Program-made: the position numbers and the translations under genes | Shown: one piece after another, positions 1 to 7,718 of the stretch | How positions within the stretch are numbered: the first letter of the stretch is position 1 | Layout: each line of letters begins with the position of its first letter | Assembly: GCA_041628815.1 (NCBI GenBank) | Contig: JBFKOL010000062.1 | Coordinates: 1-16,286, forward strand | Source of the DNA: JBFKOL01 sp041628815 | Lineage (GTDB): Bacteria; Bacteroidota; Bacteroidia; Chitinophagales; Saprospiraceae | Direction of reading: 5' to 3' | Length of the DNA stretch: 16,286 bases | Notes under the pieces: generated by a model | Databases searched by the model: none | The model's input: the letters and a program-made list of their open reading frames with translations, nothing else | Told to the model about the DNA's origin: nothing

Positions 1-437
1 ATAGCAGCATTTGAACCGCTGGCCTCATTGCCATGAATCGAACAGCCCTGGTAGATGACCACCGGCATATTTTCGATGTCGATATCATGGCTGATCGCCG
101 TATTGGTGAGATTGACGTGATTCTCACGAATGTCTTCGATCCGGTCGTGATTGGACGGAGAGGTAACCACCAGATGGATCAATGGCCGACCTTCGTGGCT
201 CCGTGCATGTTCAACTGCCTCGATGCGATCTGATAATTCGGCCAATTTTATAGCGTAGAAATATAATTTATCGTGTGTGATGTGCCACTCACCTACTTCA
301 TGTCCGGTAAATTCCTTGGGTGTAGGAATATTCTGATCGTATGCAATATCTGGCAGGTAATATTTCAAATCAACTGTTTGGGCAAAAAGCCCATGGCATA
401 ACCACGTAAAGAAAAGAAGGGCATAATGACTTTTCAT
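1..437 (-). CDS. Secreted M14-family zinc carboxypeptidase, N-terminal part (runs off the window)
   Basis: The frame opens with ATG at 437 and stays open for 145 codons to the window edge, so only the N-terminus is present. Residues 1-19 are a signal peptide (short basic start, hydrophobic ALLFFTWLCHGLFA, likely cut before Q20), which predicts export to the periplasm or beyond. Residues 80-145 match the start of the peptidase M14 catalytic domain: SHEGRPLIHLVVTS, then VVIYQGCSIHGNEASGSNA. In the HxxE zinc motif of this family H135 and E138 would be ligands. The second zinc histidine and the catalytic glutamate lie outside the window. By family the protein removes C-terminal residues from peptides; the substrate cannot be told. 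It is divergent from the membrane-protein gene that follows, with a very short spacer. A TATCTTAG sequence on the minus strand just upstream resembles TAnnTTTG with one mismatch. Confidence 0.85.
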   Translation of the reverse strand, partial: MKSHYALLFFTWLCHGLFAQTVDLKYYLPDIAYDQNIPTPKEFTGHEVGEWHITHDKLYFYAIKLAELSDRIEAVEHARSHEGRPLIHLVVTSPSNHDRIEDIRENHVNLTNTAISHDIDIENMPVVIYQGCSIHGNEASGSNAA

Positions 438-484
438 GAAGTTTGGTTTAGCCGCCTAAGATAGGAATTAATCAAGTGAACCTC

Positions 485-889
485 ATGTCCAACAGTACTT
501 TGAAACGGGTGATTTTGCACAGAGGCAGTGGGCTTAAAATCCTTAAGTCCCGGATAAAAATGCAACTTTGCATCATAATAACACAAGCCATGTATCGCTT
601 AGGGTTCTTGATCATTGTTGCGGCTTTTGCAGCCATCCTTTTTTTGAATGTTTTTTTCCGGGTAAAAATCTTGAGGCTGTACAGGTACCTGGTGCAAAAC
701 AAGGTCAACTTTTCCACGAGGCACTTTTTTAATGAAAACAAAATGCGAGAAGAAGTATTGATACAATATCCGGAGCATGAAAAGGAGATTCTGGAATTCG
801 TCAACCTGATCAAACGATCCATGACCATGGCGAGTATTCTTATCGTTGTAATTATAGCCTTCGGATTACTTTTAATGCGCAATCGTTGA
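485..889 (+). CDS. Small two-helix inner-membrane protein of unknown function
   Basis: I do not recognise this family. The frame encodes up to 134 residues from ATG 485; later in-frame ATGs at 560 and 590 are plausible, and the 590 start would give a 99-residue protein beginning just before the first helix. A GTG at 476 is also in frame but unattractive. Two hydrophobic segments are visible: LGFLIIVAAFAAILFLNVFF, and a C-terminal one (ASILIVVIIAFGLLLM) ending in MRNR. Between them is a charged, soluble stretch of about 55 residues with many Lys, Arg and Glu. The gene ends 9 nt before the sugar transferase start, so the two are very likely co-transcribed. A helper role at the membrane for the transferase is possible but is inference from position only. 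The opposite strand is also open over most of this stretch, but its translation is Cys-, Ile- and Arg-rich and lacks the orderly helices of the plus-strand product. Confidence 0.7.
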   Translation: MSNSTLKRVILHRGSGLKILKSRIKMQLCIIITQAMYRLGFLIIVAAFAAILFLNVFFRVKILRLYRYLVQNKVNFSTRHFFNENKMREEVLIQYPEHEKEILEFVNLIKRSMTMASILIVVIIAFGLLLMRNR

Positions 890-898
890 AACTAAAGC

Positions 899-2236
899 AT
901 GTCTAAGCGTACTTTGCCATGGATATTATTCGCAAGCGACTGGGTGATTTGTATTGTCGGTTGGGCCGTATTTTTTAGTTACAGAAAAACGGTAGAAAAT
1001 CCGGGATTTGAATATTTGGCTATAGTGGATGATGTCAACTTTTTATATGGTATCTCAATCATACCTGTATGTTGGCTAGCCTGGTTTGGTTTTCTCGGGC
1101 ACTACGAGCGTCCTCATTTCAGGACTTTTGCACAGTGGTTGAACCAGACCGCTCTGGCAGTATTTTTCGGTGGATTGGTTTTGCTTTTTACAGTTTTGAT
1201 TGATGACTACACATTAGACTATGTGACCTATGTAGAATCTTTTACCGTATTGATAGGTATTCACCTGCTTCTTTTATTAGTGGTGCGTTTACTATTATTT
1301 GGGTGGTGGCAAAAGGTTTCAAAAAGCAAGCATCATCAACTCAAGGCACTTTTGTTTACGAACCACAAGTTAAAGAACACACCAGAACCACCTTTGTCAG
1401 TTGATTTTATCAGTACCCGCCTGATTTCCGATGAGAAAATTTCATTGAGGAAATTACTAAACTACGATTTTGTCTTTGTGCATACAGAAGATTCTCAGGA
1501 ATTGGAAAAAGCGCTACAGGTTGTGGCAGGAACCGGGGAAAGAGTTCCCTTGTGTATTTCAGATGAAACTTATCGGTCTTCCTCCAGGGAATGGAGTGTT
1601 GCGCCTTTACCGGGAAATCGCTGGCTAACGACAAGACAAAAAGGATGGTCTCCATTTGAGGCAAATTTAAAAAGGTCAATGGATGTACTGGTGAGCATGA
1701 GTTCCCTGATCTTTTTGTCACCGTTATTCCTGTACTGTGCATGGAGAGTCAGGGGATCGTCCGAAGGTCCAATATTTTTTACTCAGGAAAGGGTAGGGAG
1801 GTACGGAAAGACATTTGATATCGTAAAGTTTCGATCAATGGTGGTTGATGCGGAAGTAGATGGGCCGGCGCTATCTTCGGATGATGACCAGCGGCAAACC
1901 GATTGGGGTCGTACAATGAGGAAATGGCGCTTCGATGAACTTCCCCAGTTTTACAATGTTATGAAAGGCGACATGTCGTTGGTGGGTCCTCGCCCGGAGC
2001 GGCCCTACTACATATTGCAACTGAAAGACCTTGTTCCCGGATACGAAAAGATCCTTAGGGTCAGGCCAGGAATTACATCATGGGGTCAAATCAAATATGG
2101 ATACGCCTCATCGATCTCTGAAATGGTTCAAAGATTGCGATACGACATGTTGTATGTTGATAACGTATCTATATTACTTGATCTGCAAATTCTTTATCAT
2201 ACTTTCAAGGTGGTTTTAAAGGGAGCGGGAAAATGA
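899..2236 (+). CDS. Polyprenyl-phosphate sugar-1-phosphate transferase (WcaJ/PssY-like, bacterial sugar transferase domain)
   Basis: By family this integral membrane enzyme moves a hexose-1-phosphate from a nucleotide sugar onto undecaprenyl phosphate, the first step of exopolysaccharide, O-antigen or capsule unit assembly. The 445-residue protein has about four N-terminal helices (near 8-27, 50-67, 84-101, 115-134), a short linker region (about 145-250) shorter than in many WcaJ proteins, a membrane segment at 262-281, and the catalytic domain to the end. Diagnostic motifs are FFTQERVGRYGKTFDIVKFRSM (293-314), RFDELPQFYNVMKGDMSLVGPRPERP (344-369) and VRPGITSWGQI (388-398). D346-E347 correspond to the Asp-Glu dyad described as catalytic in PglC. 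The sugar specificity (glucose or galactose) is not readable. No other glycan genes are visible in the window. The stop overlaps the aroE start as ATGA, so translation is probably coupled. Confidence 0.93.
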   Translation: MSKRTLPWILFASDWVICIVGWAVFFSYRKTVENPGFEYLAIVDDVNFLYGISIIPVCWLAWFGFLGHYERPHFRTFAQWLNQTALAVFFGGLVLLFTVLIDDYTLDYVTYVESFTVLIGIHLLLLLVVRLLLFGWWQKVSKSKHHQLKALLFTNHKLKNTPEPPLSVDFISTRLISDEKISLRKLLNYDFVFVHTEDSQELEKALQVVAGTGERVPLCISDETYRSSSREWSVAPLPGNRWLTTRQKGWSPFEANLKRSMDVLVSMSSLIFLSPLFLYCAWRVRGSSEGPIFFTQERVGRYGKTFDIVKFRSMVVDAEVDGPALSSDDDQRQTDWGRTMRKWRFDELPQFYNVMKGDMSLVGPRPERPYYILQLKDLVPGYEKILRVRPGITSWGQIKYGYASSISEMVQRLRYDMLYVDNVSILLDLQILYHTFKVVLKGAGK

Positions 2237-2970
2237 AAAAGAAAATGCGGATTTATGGATTGATCGGATACCCTTTAAACCACTCGTTTTCTCCGGGTTA
2301 TTTTAGGCGTAAATTCGAAAAAGAAGGAATTGATGACGCAAGTTATTCTTTATTTCCATTGCGTTCAGTGGAAGAATTTACTACCCTTGATGGCAATATG
2401 AGAGGCCTTAATGTGACCATTCCATACAAAGAAAGTATTATTCCATTCCTCGATGAACTTACTGAAGAAGCGAAAGAAATCGGGGCAGTGAATACCATTT
2501 TATTTCAAAATGGACGGACTACAGGTTATAATACAGATGTTTTTGGATTCAGAAAATCGCTCGAAAATGCACTAGAAGGTAGAAAACCTGCTAAGGCATT
2601 GGTTTTGGGCACAGGAGGTGCCTCTAAAGCTGTCCTTTATGTCCTCAAGAAAATGAAAATCGGTGTCAACCTGGTATCGAGGGGAAATGGGTATTTGAAG
2701 TACGATGAAATCAATAAAAAGATCATGGATTCCCACAGGTTGATCGTAAATACAACACCCCTGGGCATGTACCCAGACACGCATAATTGCCCGCACTTAC
2801 CCTATCACTTTTTAGGGCCTGACCATATCCTGTTCGATCTCATATATAATCCTGAAAAAACCCTATTTTTGGCGCAAGGCGAAGCCCGATCTGCTGTCAT
2901 CAAAAACGGTTTGGAAATGCTCGAACTGCAGGCTGAAAAATCCTGGGAAATCTGGAACCAAAGAGATTGA
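2233..2970 (+). CDS. aroE: Shikimate dehydrogenase (NADP+)
   Basis: AroE reduces 3-dehydroshikimate to shikimate in the chorismate pathway, in the cytoplasm. The protein has 245 residues, slightly shorter than the usual 270 or so. The substrate domain shows YPLNHSFSP (13-21) with the shikimate-binding serines S18 and S20, and NVTIPYKES (60-68) with the catalytic lysine K66. GYNTDVFGF follows with catalytic D102. The cofactor domain begins with VLGTGGASKAV, a glycine-rich loop. The usual NRT phosphate-binding motif reads SRG here, so the NADP+ contact is somewhat atypical. NTTPLGMYP and DLIYNPEKTLFL are also typical, and the C-terminus carries NGLEMLELQAEKSW, a form of the family's GxxMLxxQ motif. 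The start overlaps the transferase stop by 4 nt; an alternative ATG at 2245 would remove four residues. It is followed 9 nt later by proline dehydrogenase. Confidence 0.95.
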   Translation: MKKKMRIYGLIGYPLNHSFSPGYFRRKFEKEGIDDASYSLFPLRSVEEFTTLDGNMRGLNVTIPYKESIIPFLDELTEEAKEIGAVNTILFQNGRTTGYNTDVFGFRKSLENALEGRKPAKALVLGTGGASKAVLYVLKKMKIGVNLVSRGNGYLKYDEINKKIMDSHRLIVNTTPLGMYPDTHNCPHLPYHFLGPDHILFDLIYNPEKTLFLAQGEARSAVIKNGLEMLELQAEKSWEIWNQRD

Positions 2971-2979
2971 AGAACGTAT

Positions 2980-4170
2980 ATGAGTGAAACTGCTAAACTG
3001 TCGGTGCCTGACTTTGGCAATACCCAAATTGCATTCCAAAATAAAACTGACAAGGAGCTGAAGAGGACAGAATGGCTCTTCAAAATGATGAACCAATCCT
3101 TGCTCGTCGACTTAGGTACGCCATTGACCAGGCTGGCCCTTAAGATTCATCTTCCATTGGTCAAGCACCTTCTTAAGGAAACCATCTATAAACAATTCTG
3201 TGGAGGTGAGTACCTGATGGATTGTCAGGATGTGATTGATCACCTTTACAAATACAATGCGCTTAGTATTCTTGACTATGGTGTGGAAGGGAAAAGCGAC
3301 GAAGAAGATCATGATAAGACCAAGAATGAATTGATCAATGCGATCAAGTTTGCTGCATCCAACAATTCAGTGCCGGTTGTAAGTACGAAGCTGACCGGGC
3401 TTGTCGACAACGATATCCTGATCAAGAGACAAAGTGGAGAACCCATGAATGTCAGGGAAAAAGGACTCTATAAAAATTTTGTGGATCGCGTTGATGAAGT
3501 ATGTGAATGCGCTTTCAAACACAAGGTCGGGGTGTATATAGATGCAGAAGAAAGCTGGATGCAGGATGCGATGGATGAAGTAGTCAGAACCATGATGGAG
3601 AAATACAATGTGGAGGAAGTCATTGTCTCAAATACTTATCAACTCTATTGCAAAAACAAGCTTGACCAATTGAAGTCGGATCATCAAAAAGCGCTTGCAG
3701 ATGGATATCTTCTTGGAGCCAAACTGGTGAGAGGAGCCTATATGGAAAAAGAAAGAGACCGGGCGATAGAAGAAGGATATCCATCTCCTATCCAGGATAA
3801 AAAAGAGGATACAGACCGGGATTTCAATGCGGCTCTGATGTATTGTCTCGATCACTACAAAACCATATCCTTCTGTTGTGCAAGCCACAATTCAGAAAGC
3901 AACCTGCTCCTTGCAAAAGAAGTAATCAAAAGAAATCTTCAGAGAGATCACAGGCACATCAACTTTTGTCAACTTCAGGGCATGAGCGATCACATTACTT
4001 TCAATCTCGCCATTTCAGGTTTCAATGTGGCTAAATACATTGTTTATGGCCCCGTGAATGAGGTCATCGAATATTTAATAAGGCGTGCTGAAGAAAACAC
4101 TTCGGTCAGTGGTGGAATGAGTCGCGAACTTCAACTCATATCCCAGGAAATCAAACGGAGAGGATTGTAA
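2980..4170 (+). CDS. Proline dehydrogenase, monofunctional PRODH (FAD-dependent)
   Basis: PRODH oxidises L-proline to pyrroline-5-carboxylate and passes electrons through FAD to the quinone pool. The 396-residue protein is a stand-alone PRODH without the aldehyde dehydrogenase half of PutA. The (beta/alpha)8 barrel motifs are in order: STKLTGL (135-141) with the active-site lysine K137, YIDAEESW (186-193) with D188, GAKLVRGAYMEKER (246-259), ASHNSES (301-307), FCQLQGMSD (329-337), and the proline-site helix YGPVNEVIEYLIRRAEEN (356-373), where R368-R369 should bind the substrate carboxylate. The partner P5C dehydrogenase is not in the window. The gene sits 9 nt after aroE and probably belongs to the same transcript. 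Its end is only 15 nt from the convergent CoA-binding gene, and no terminator hairpin lies between them. Confidence 0.95.
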   Translation: MSETAKLSVPDFGNTQIAFQNKTDKELKRTEWLFKMMNQSLLVDLGTPLTRLALKIHLPLVKHLLKETIYKQFCGGEYLMDCQDVIDHLYKYNALSILDYGVEGKSDEEDHDKTKNELINAIKFAASNNSVPVVSTKLTGLVDNDILIKRQSGEPMNVREKGLYKNFVDRVDEVCECAFKHKVGVYIDAEESWMQDAMDEVVRTMMEKYNVEEVIVSNTYQLYCKNKLDQLKSDHQKALADGYLLGAKLVRGAYMEKERDRAIEEGYPSPIQDKKEDTDRDFNAALMYCLDHYKTISFCCASHNSESNLLLAKEVIKRNLQRDHRHINFCQLQGMSDHITFNLAISGFNVAKYIVYGPVNEVIEYLIRRAEENTSVSGGMSRELQLISQEIKRRGL

Positions 4171-4185
4171 TTTGGCCTTAGGCGG

Positions 4186-4566
4186 TTATGAAAAAAAAGT
4201 TCCTGTACTCAACAAGACTAGGGTGCATGCTTCAATAACCTCTATACCTTGTTCATCCAGATGAGCATAGATTTGCGGATTCTCCGTACCGGGATTGAAA
4301 ATGACTCTTTCGGGATGGAGATTATGCAAATAAGAAAGTATTTCATCATGCAAGGCTGGTCTGAGATACAATGATACGGTATGAACATTTTCTACGAATG
4401 GTGTGCCCGAAAGAATAGGTAAATGCATGACAAATCCTTGACGATTTCCCACGGCAACCACATTGATGTTTTGATGCAACATCTTCCTCACGGCGATGTG
4501 TGATGCTCTGTGTGGTTTGTTTGAGGCTCCAAGCACAACTATGCGGCGGTTATCTGAATCTTTCAT
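4186..4566 (-). CDS. CoA-binding domain protein (YccU/CoA_binding_2-like Rossmann fold)
   Basis: This is a 126-residue single-domain protein. It opens with RRIVVLGASNKPHRASHIAV, the first beta strand and nucleotide loop of the CoA-binding Rossmann domain. Other family features are a VVAVGNRQG strand (usually VYPVNP), a middle strand ending in VSLYLRPALHDEI, and VIFNPGTENPQIYAHLDEQGIEVIEACTLVLL near the C-terminus. The conserved PGTEN and ...EACTLVLL segments make the family call firm. The biochemical role of these small cytoplasmic proteins is poorly defined; binding of CoA or an acyl-CoA is a family prediction only. I chose ATG 4566 over an in-frame ATG at 4626: the extra 20 residues would be encoded across the terminator hairpin of the preceding gene and look hydrophobic and unrelated to the family. 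Confidence 0.85.
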   Translation of the reverse strand: MKDSDNRRIVVLGASNKPHRASHIAVRKMLHQNINVVAVGNRQGFVMHLPILSGTPFVENVHTVSLYLRPALHDEILSYLHNLHPERVIFNPGTENPQIYAHLDEQGIEVIEACTLVLLSTGTFFS

Positions 4567-4604
4567 TGTCTCAATGGTAATTGTGAATGCAGCAATAATA
4601 AAAA

Positions 4605-4632
4605 AATCCCGTGGGTAACCCTCCACGGGATT
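4605..4632 (-). terminator. Intrinsic terminator of the coiled-coil membrane protein gene
   Basis: Read on the minus strand, AATCCCGTGG, an 8-nt loop and CCACGGGATT form a perfect 10-bp GC-rich stem followed directly by a T-run (TTTTTTATTATT). It lies about 50 nt downstream of the stop of the 4682-5647 gene and upstream of the 4566 start of the next gene. It should therefore separate the two genes into different transcripts. Confidence 0.88.
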
Positions 4633-4681
4633 CTTGCGATTATTATCGCTTTTTGTTTACGAGGTATGTAATTCGAAAATA

Positions 4682-5647
4682 TTAAATTTTAAAATTTCCC
4701 GAACCTACTTTGTAGCCTTTGTTGAAAATTTCAACGGTATATTCTCCTTTTGACAACTCCGAAGATGGAGTCCAATCCATACAAGCTTCCGTATCCTCGT
4801 TGTTGTACGTCAATGTTCCAGACATGGTATACCTCATCTTTTCTCCGCTGAGTTTATCAGTGACGGTTCCAGAACCTGCATCTTCAGATGAAAGCGTCTC
4901 GCCAGTTGGGCTGATGATTCTCACCAGGAAGGTCTCTTCACCTGCAGGTACTACAACATTTGTTTCTGTGCGGAAACATGTGCGCAACACCTCCATCTTC
5001 TTAGATCTCTTTTTTCGATTGAATTCGCCTTCATCGTTGATTTGACCACCATTGAGGCTCATCCAATTGATTTTAATAGCGCTACCAAGCTCCACTTTTT
5101 CGGTAAGAGCAGTATTGTTGGCCATTAACTCATCCTTCTCGCTGACAAGGATAGCCCGTGCCTGTCGCAAATCTTCAGAAGTTTGTTTTTCTGTAGCCAG
5201 GTCTTCGGTGAGAACCTCGTTGTTTTTGGTAAGTTGCATGTTGGCAGCTGTAAGCTGCTCATTCGAGCTTTTAAGATCGTTGATCTCGGTTAAGTACTGA
5301 GCTGTCAACGTTTCAAATTGAGCTATTTCCAGTCGTGCTTTGTCCAGTTCGCGTTGTGTCCAGATCAAATTGTTGATTTTGGACTTTTGCGCTTTCAGTT
5401 CCTCTTTTTGGTTGTCAATGAGTGCGTTCAATTCCTGATTGTCAGATCGAAGACTTTCAATGCTTGACAATGCTGCTTCATAATCGGTGTTCAATTCAGC
5501 CTGGACCTGCTCCATATCCAGAATCAGTTGGTTTTGTGTTTTATTTTTCTTGTTGAGCTGGTTGTTACTGTTCCAGAGGAATCCCGATAAACCGAGTAAG
5601 ATTACAATAGCCGCTCCTGCGACGATACGTGATGACATGGTGTTCAT
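4682..5647 (-). CDS. Membrane-anchored coiled-coil protein with C-terminal beta-rich domain, function unknown
   Basis: I cannot assign a function. The 321-residue protein has one N-terminal membrane helix (about 7-25, RIVAGAAIVILLGLSGFLW). A long coiled coil from about 28 to 187 follows, rich in Glu, Gln, Asn and Leu with repeated motifs such as LKSSNEQLTAANMQLTKNN. The C-terminal region (about 190-321) is probably a compact beta domain and includes VVVPAGEETFLVRIISPTGE and SKGEYTVEIFNKGYKVGSGNFKI. A basic patch RKKRSKK (211-217) and two cysteines lie in it. The topology predicts an inner-membrane anchor with the coil and beta domain in the periplasm. Automated annotation may call such proteins SMC-like because of the coil; nothing here supports an ATPase. 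A second ATG three codons in (5638) is an alternative start. It is transcribed alone and ends at a strong terminator. Confidence 0.85.
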   Translation of the reverse strand: MNTMSSRIVAGAAIVILLGLSGFLWNSNNQLNKKNKTQNQLILDMEQVQAELNTDYEAALSSIESLRSDNQELNALIDNQKEELKAQKSKINNLIWTQRELDKARLEIAQFETLTAQYLTEINDLKSSNEQLTAANMQLTKNNEVLTEDLATEKQTSEDLRQARAILVSEKDELMANNTALTEKVELGSAIKINWMSLNGGQINDEGEFNRKKRSKKMEVLRTCFRTETNVVVPAGEETFLVRIISPTGETLSSEDAGSGTVTDKLSGEKMRYTMSGTLTYNNEDTEACMDWTPSSELSKGEYTVEIFNKGYKVGSGNFKI

Positions 5648-5800
5648 GGTTTAGATGATAAAATAATTTACCTACAAAATTCAGTCCAATAGATTTTCGT
5701 GGAATTAGGGTATTTCCTAGTTTTATGCGAAGTTATTGCCCTACGTAGACCACCCATGTTCCTTTGAACAGGTAGAAATACTTTAATTCTGTATATTAGA

Positions 5801-5814
5801 AACGTTATAACGTT
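5801..5814. promoter_or_regulatory. Perfect 14-bp palindrome, possible operator
   Basis: AACGTTATAACGTT is a perfect palindrome 41 nt upstream of the exonuclease start, in the 208-nt divergent region between it and the coiled-coil gene. TATATTAG, a weak relative of the TAnnTTTG -7 element, lies immediately before it. The position suits a repressor site near a transcription start. Apart from an 8-bp CTACGTAG palindrome at 5741-5748, I see no other strong element in this intergenic region. Confidence 0.3.
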
Positions 5815-5855
5815 GCTCCCATTCGATAAGTTCGCCCAACACAGAAAAATGATCT

Positions 5856-6626
5856 ATGTCAGTTAAAGTTGAAGGCTTATCGAAAATTTTATTTTTTGAT
5901 ATCGAGACAGCATGTTTGGTGGAAGACTACTCAAAGCTTTCATCCAGGCTGCAGAAAGAATGGGGAAAAAGGGCCAATCGTTTTGTAAAAATCCACGAAT
6001 ATCCTTTGTCTGAAGAGGAAATTGCCGCATTCTATAACGAGAAGGCGGCGATCTTTGCTGAATTTTCTAGGGTTATATGCATATCGATGGGTATTCTCTC
6101 CCAGTCGGTACCAGGTCGTTGGGAGTTGAGAATACAATCGCTCTCCGGTAAAGCAGAGAAGGACTTATTGAAAGATTATTTAGATCTGTTGAATGGATAT
6201 TATTTTGACCGTTACCGACATAGGCTTTGTGGTCATAATATCCGGGAGTTCGACGTGCCCTTCCTTTGCAGGAGATATCTCGCGAACGGGTTGCCATTGC
6301 CTCGTATCATCCAAGTCATGGGACAGAAATCCTGGCAAATTGGCCACTTCTACGATACGCTGGAAATGTGGAAATTCGGTGATTATAAGCACTACACCTC
6401 TCTCGATCTATTGTGTGCCGTATTTGGCATCCCGTCCCCAAAAAGAACGTTATCGGGAGATCAGGTTAATGCCTTCTTTTGGCAAAACAGGTTGTCGGAT
6501 ATCGTTCACTATTGCGAGGCTGACCTGGAAGCAACCGTGAAATTGTTTCTTAAAATTTGCTCACTGGATATAGGAGACGATATGCGCGTTGTCAAAGTGC
6601 CTAAATCTATAGAGGAAGAGGAATAA
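5856..6626 (+). CDS. Predicted 3'-5' exonuclease, PolB-exonuclease-like (DnaQ/RNase H fold)
   Basis: By family this cytoplasmic enzyme removes nucleotides from 3' ends using two metal ions. The 256-residue protein carries the three exonuclease motifs. ILFFDIETA gives motif I with D15 and E17. CGHNIREFDVPFL gives motif II with D133. HYCEADLEATVKLF gives motif III of the YxxxD type (Y219, D223). Between II and III the stretch MWKFGDYKHYTSLDLLCAVFGIPSPK is typical of the stand-alone PolB-related exonuclease family in Bacteroidota. No polymerase domain is fused. Its physiological substrate is unknown. The C-terminus is acidic (SIEEEE). It is convergent with the metallo-hydrolase gene, 38 nt away. 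Confidence 0.88.
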   Translation: MSVKVEGLSKILFFDIETACLVEDYSKLSSRLQKEWGKRANRFVKIHEYPLSEEEIAAFYNEKAAIFAEFSRVICISMGILSQSVPGRWELRIQSLSGKAEKDLLKDYLDLLNGYYFDRYRHRLCGHNIREFDVPFLCRRYLANGLPLPRIIQVMGQKSWQIGHFYDTLEMWKFGDYKHYTSLDLLCAVFGIPSPKRTLSGDQVNAFFWQNRLSDIVHYCEADLEATVKLFLKICSLDIGDDMRVVKVPKSIEEEE

Positions 6627-6664
6627 GATGTGTTAACCCCTGCAACGGTGAAAATATTTCATCA

Positions 6665-7567
6665 TCAATTCTTTGGCTCTTTCAGGCTCCAATACCTCAA
6701 CAATCCTGAAACGCTCATATTTGATGGATTGGCCGCTTCGTAGGAGGCCGCATCTTGGGGATGCATACCCCCTTCCACCAAAAATTCCTGAACGAATTTC
6801 CCGAATTGAGGTACTATGTCGTCATAAGTTTTTCCTGATTTATAATATGGGTAAATAAAGGAGGCGTAGGTATCGAGAGCACTTTCTAGATTGCGTCGAT
6901 GGGTATTCAGATTAGTAACTGGTCCGAAATGCGTCAAATAGTAAGTATTGACATTTTTTAGATTAGCGATCAAGGCCAGTGATTTCTTCCAAAGTTCAAT
7001 GTCGATATCTGGGGGAGGGCAGGGAGGAATTACGGGGCCATTGTGAATACTCACACCCGCGACATCACCGGTGAACAGGGCATCGTCCACCTGCCAGGCG
7101 ATATGGTGCTTTGCATGACCGGGAGTATGCCAGGCTTTGAAAGCTGTATTACCGATATGTAGGGTCTCTTTATGTCCAACTTGTGATAAAAGATTTGATG
7201 CAATGGGTTTAAGAGTGCCCCACAAGCGATCCATTTCATCACCATAAATCCTGATGGCCGAGGCTAGAAGCCGAGAGGGATCGTGAAGATGTTTGTATCC
7301 CAGGGGATGAACATAGATTTGGGCACCATGTTCTGCAAAACACCACGCTGCGCCTGCGTGATCCAGATGGATGTGTGTCAGAAAGACATGCTTCACTGCT
7401 TCGGCTGAATATCCAAGTCGAAGGATCTCTTTTGATAGTCGGGTGTAAGTACTGTGAGGACCAGTTTCTACCAATACGGGACCTTCCCCGGTTTCTACCA
7501 GGAAAGACGCTATGCCATTCTTTTTTCCCTTAAAGTGCAAGTCCATCACATGGATCTTATTTTTCAT
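6665..7567 (-). CDS. Metallo-beta-lactamase-fold hydrolase
   Basis: The protein of 300 residues is a cytoplasmic MBL-fold enzyme with a complete dinuclear metal site: THIHLDHAG (H65, H67, D69, H70), HTPGHAKHH (H151), FTGDVAG (D168) and LTHFGP (H213). The N-terminal strands, ending in VLVETGPHST, are typical. The C-terminal 70 residues are helical and likely shape the substrate pocket. The substrate is not readable; thioesters, lactones and phosphoesters are all hydrolysed by relatives. I chose ATG 7567 (MKNKIHVMDL) rather than the in-frame ATG 7636, because the MBL domain begins directly at the later one. A TACTTTTA sequence on the minus strand at 7590-7597, one mismatch from TAnnTTTG, would act as promoter only for the shorter form. 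Confidence 0.88.
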   Translation of the reverse strand: MKNKIHVMDLHFKGKKNGIASFLVETGEGPVLVETGPHSTYTRLSKEILRLGYSAEAVKHVFLTHIHLDHAGAAWCFAEHGAQIYVHPLGYKHLHDPSRLLASAIRIYGDEMDRLWGTLKPIASNLLSQVGHKETLHIGNTAFKAWHTPGHAKHHIAWQVDDALFTGDVAGVSIHNGPVIPPCPPPDIDIELWKKSLALIANLKNVNTYYLTHFGPVTNLNTHRRNLESALDTYASFIYPYYKSGKTYDDIVPQFGKFVQEFLVEGGMHPQDAASYEAANPSNMSVSGLLRYWSLKEPKN

Positions 7568-7674
7568 AGGTAGAGTTTTCAATAAGTTGTAAAAGTAGAA
7601 TGCATTTTCTTTCGTGGTGGTTAAATTAATTGACACGGGGGGTATAGAAGTGTTTCCTTCAAGTAAATCTGTGT

Positions 7675-7682
7675 TACTTTTG
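7675..7682 (+). promoter_or_regulatory. Bacteroidota -7 promoter element before rpe
   Basis: TACTTTTG is a perfect match to TAnnTTTG. It ends 36 nt before the rpe start codon, so a transcript would begin around 7689 and have a leader of about 30 nt. No clean TTG -33 element is seen at the usual distance. Confidence 0.6.
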
Positions 7683-7718
7683 CGGCGTCGAACTATATGG
7701 TTTATTTAAATATGTCCT

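Noticed and set aside
33..233. Plus-strand open frame of 66 codons
   Set aside because: It lies opposite the M14 carboxypeptidase frame, which has a signal peptide and the HGNE motif.
472..882. Long open frame on the minus strand opposite the small membrane protein
   Set aside because: Its translation is a basic, Cys- and Ile-rich mix without clear domains. The plus-strand product has two clean membrane helices and fits the operon spacing.
4567..4626. Upstream in-frame start for the CoA-binding protein
   Set aside because: The extension is encoded across the terminator hairpin of the preceding gene and adds residues not seen in the family.
7568..7636. Upstream in-frame start for the MBL-fold hydrolase
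   Set aside because: The added 23 residues have no domain features and would cover the best promoter candidate; the fold begins at ATG 7567.
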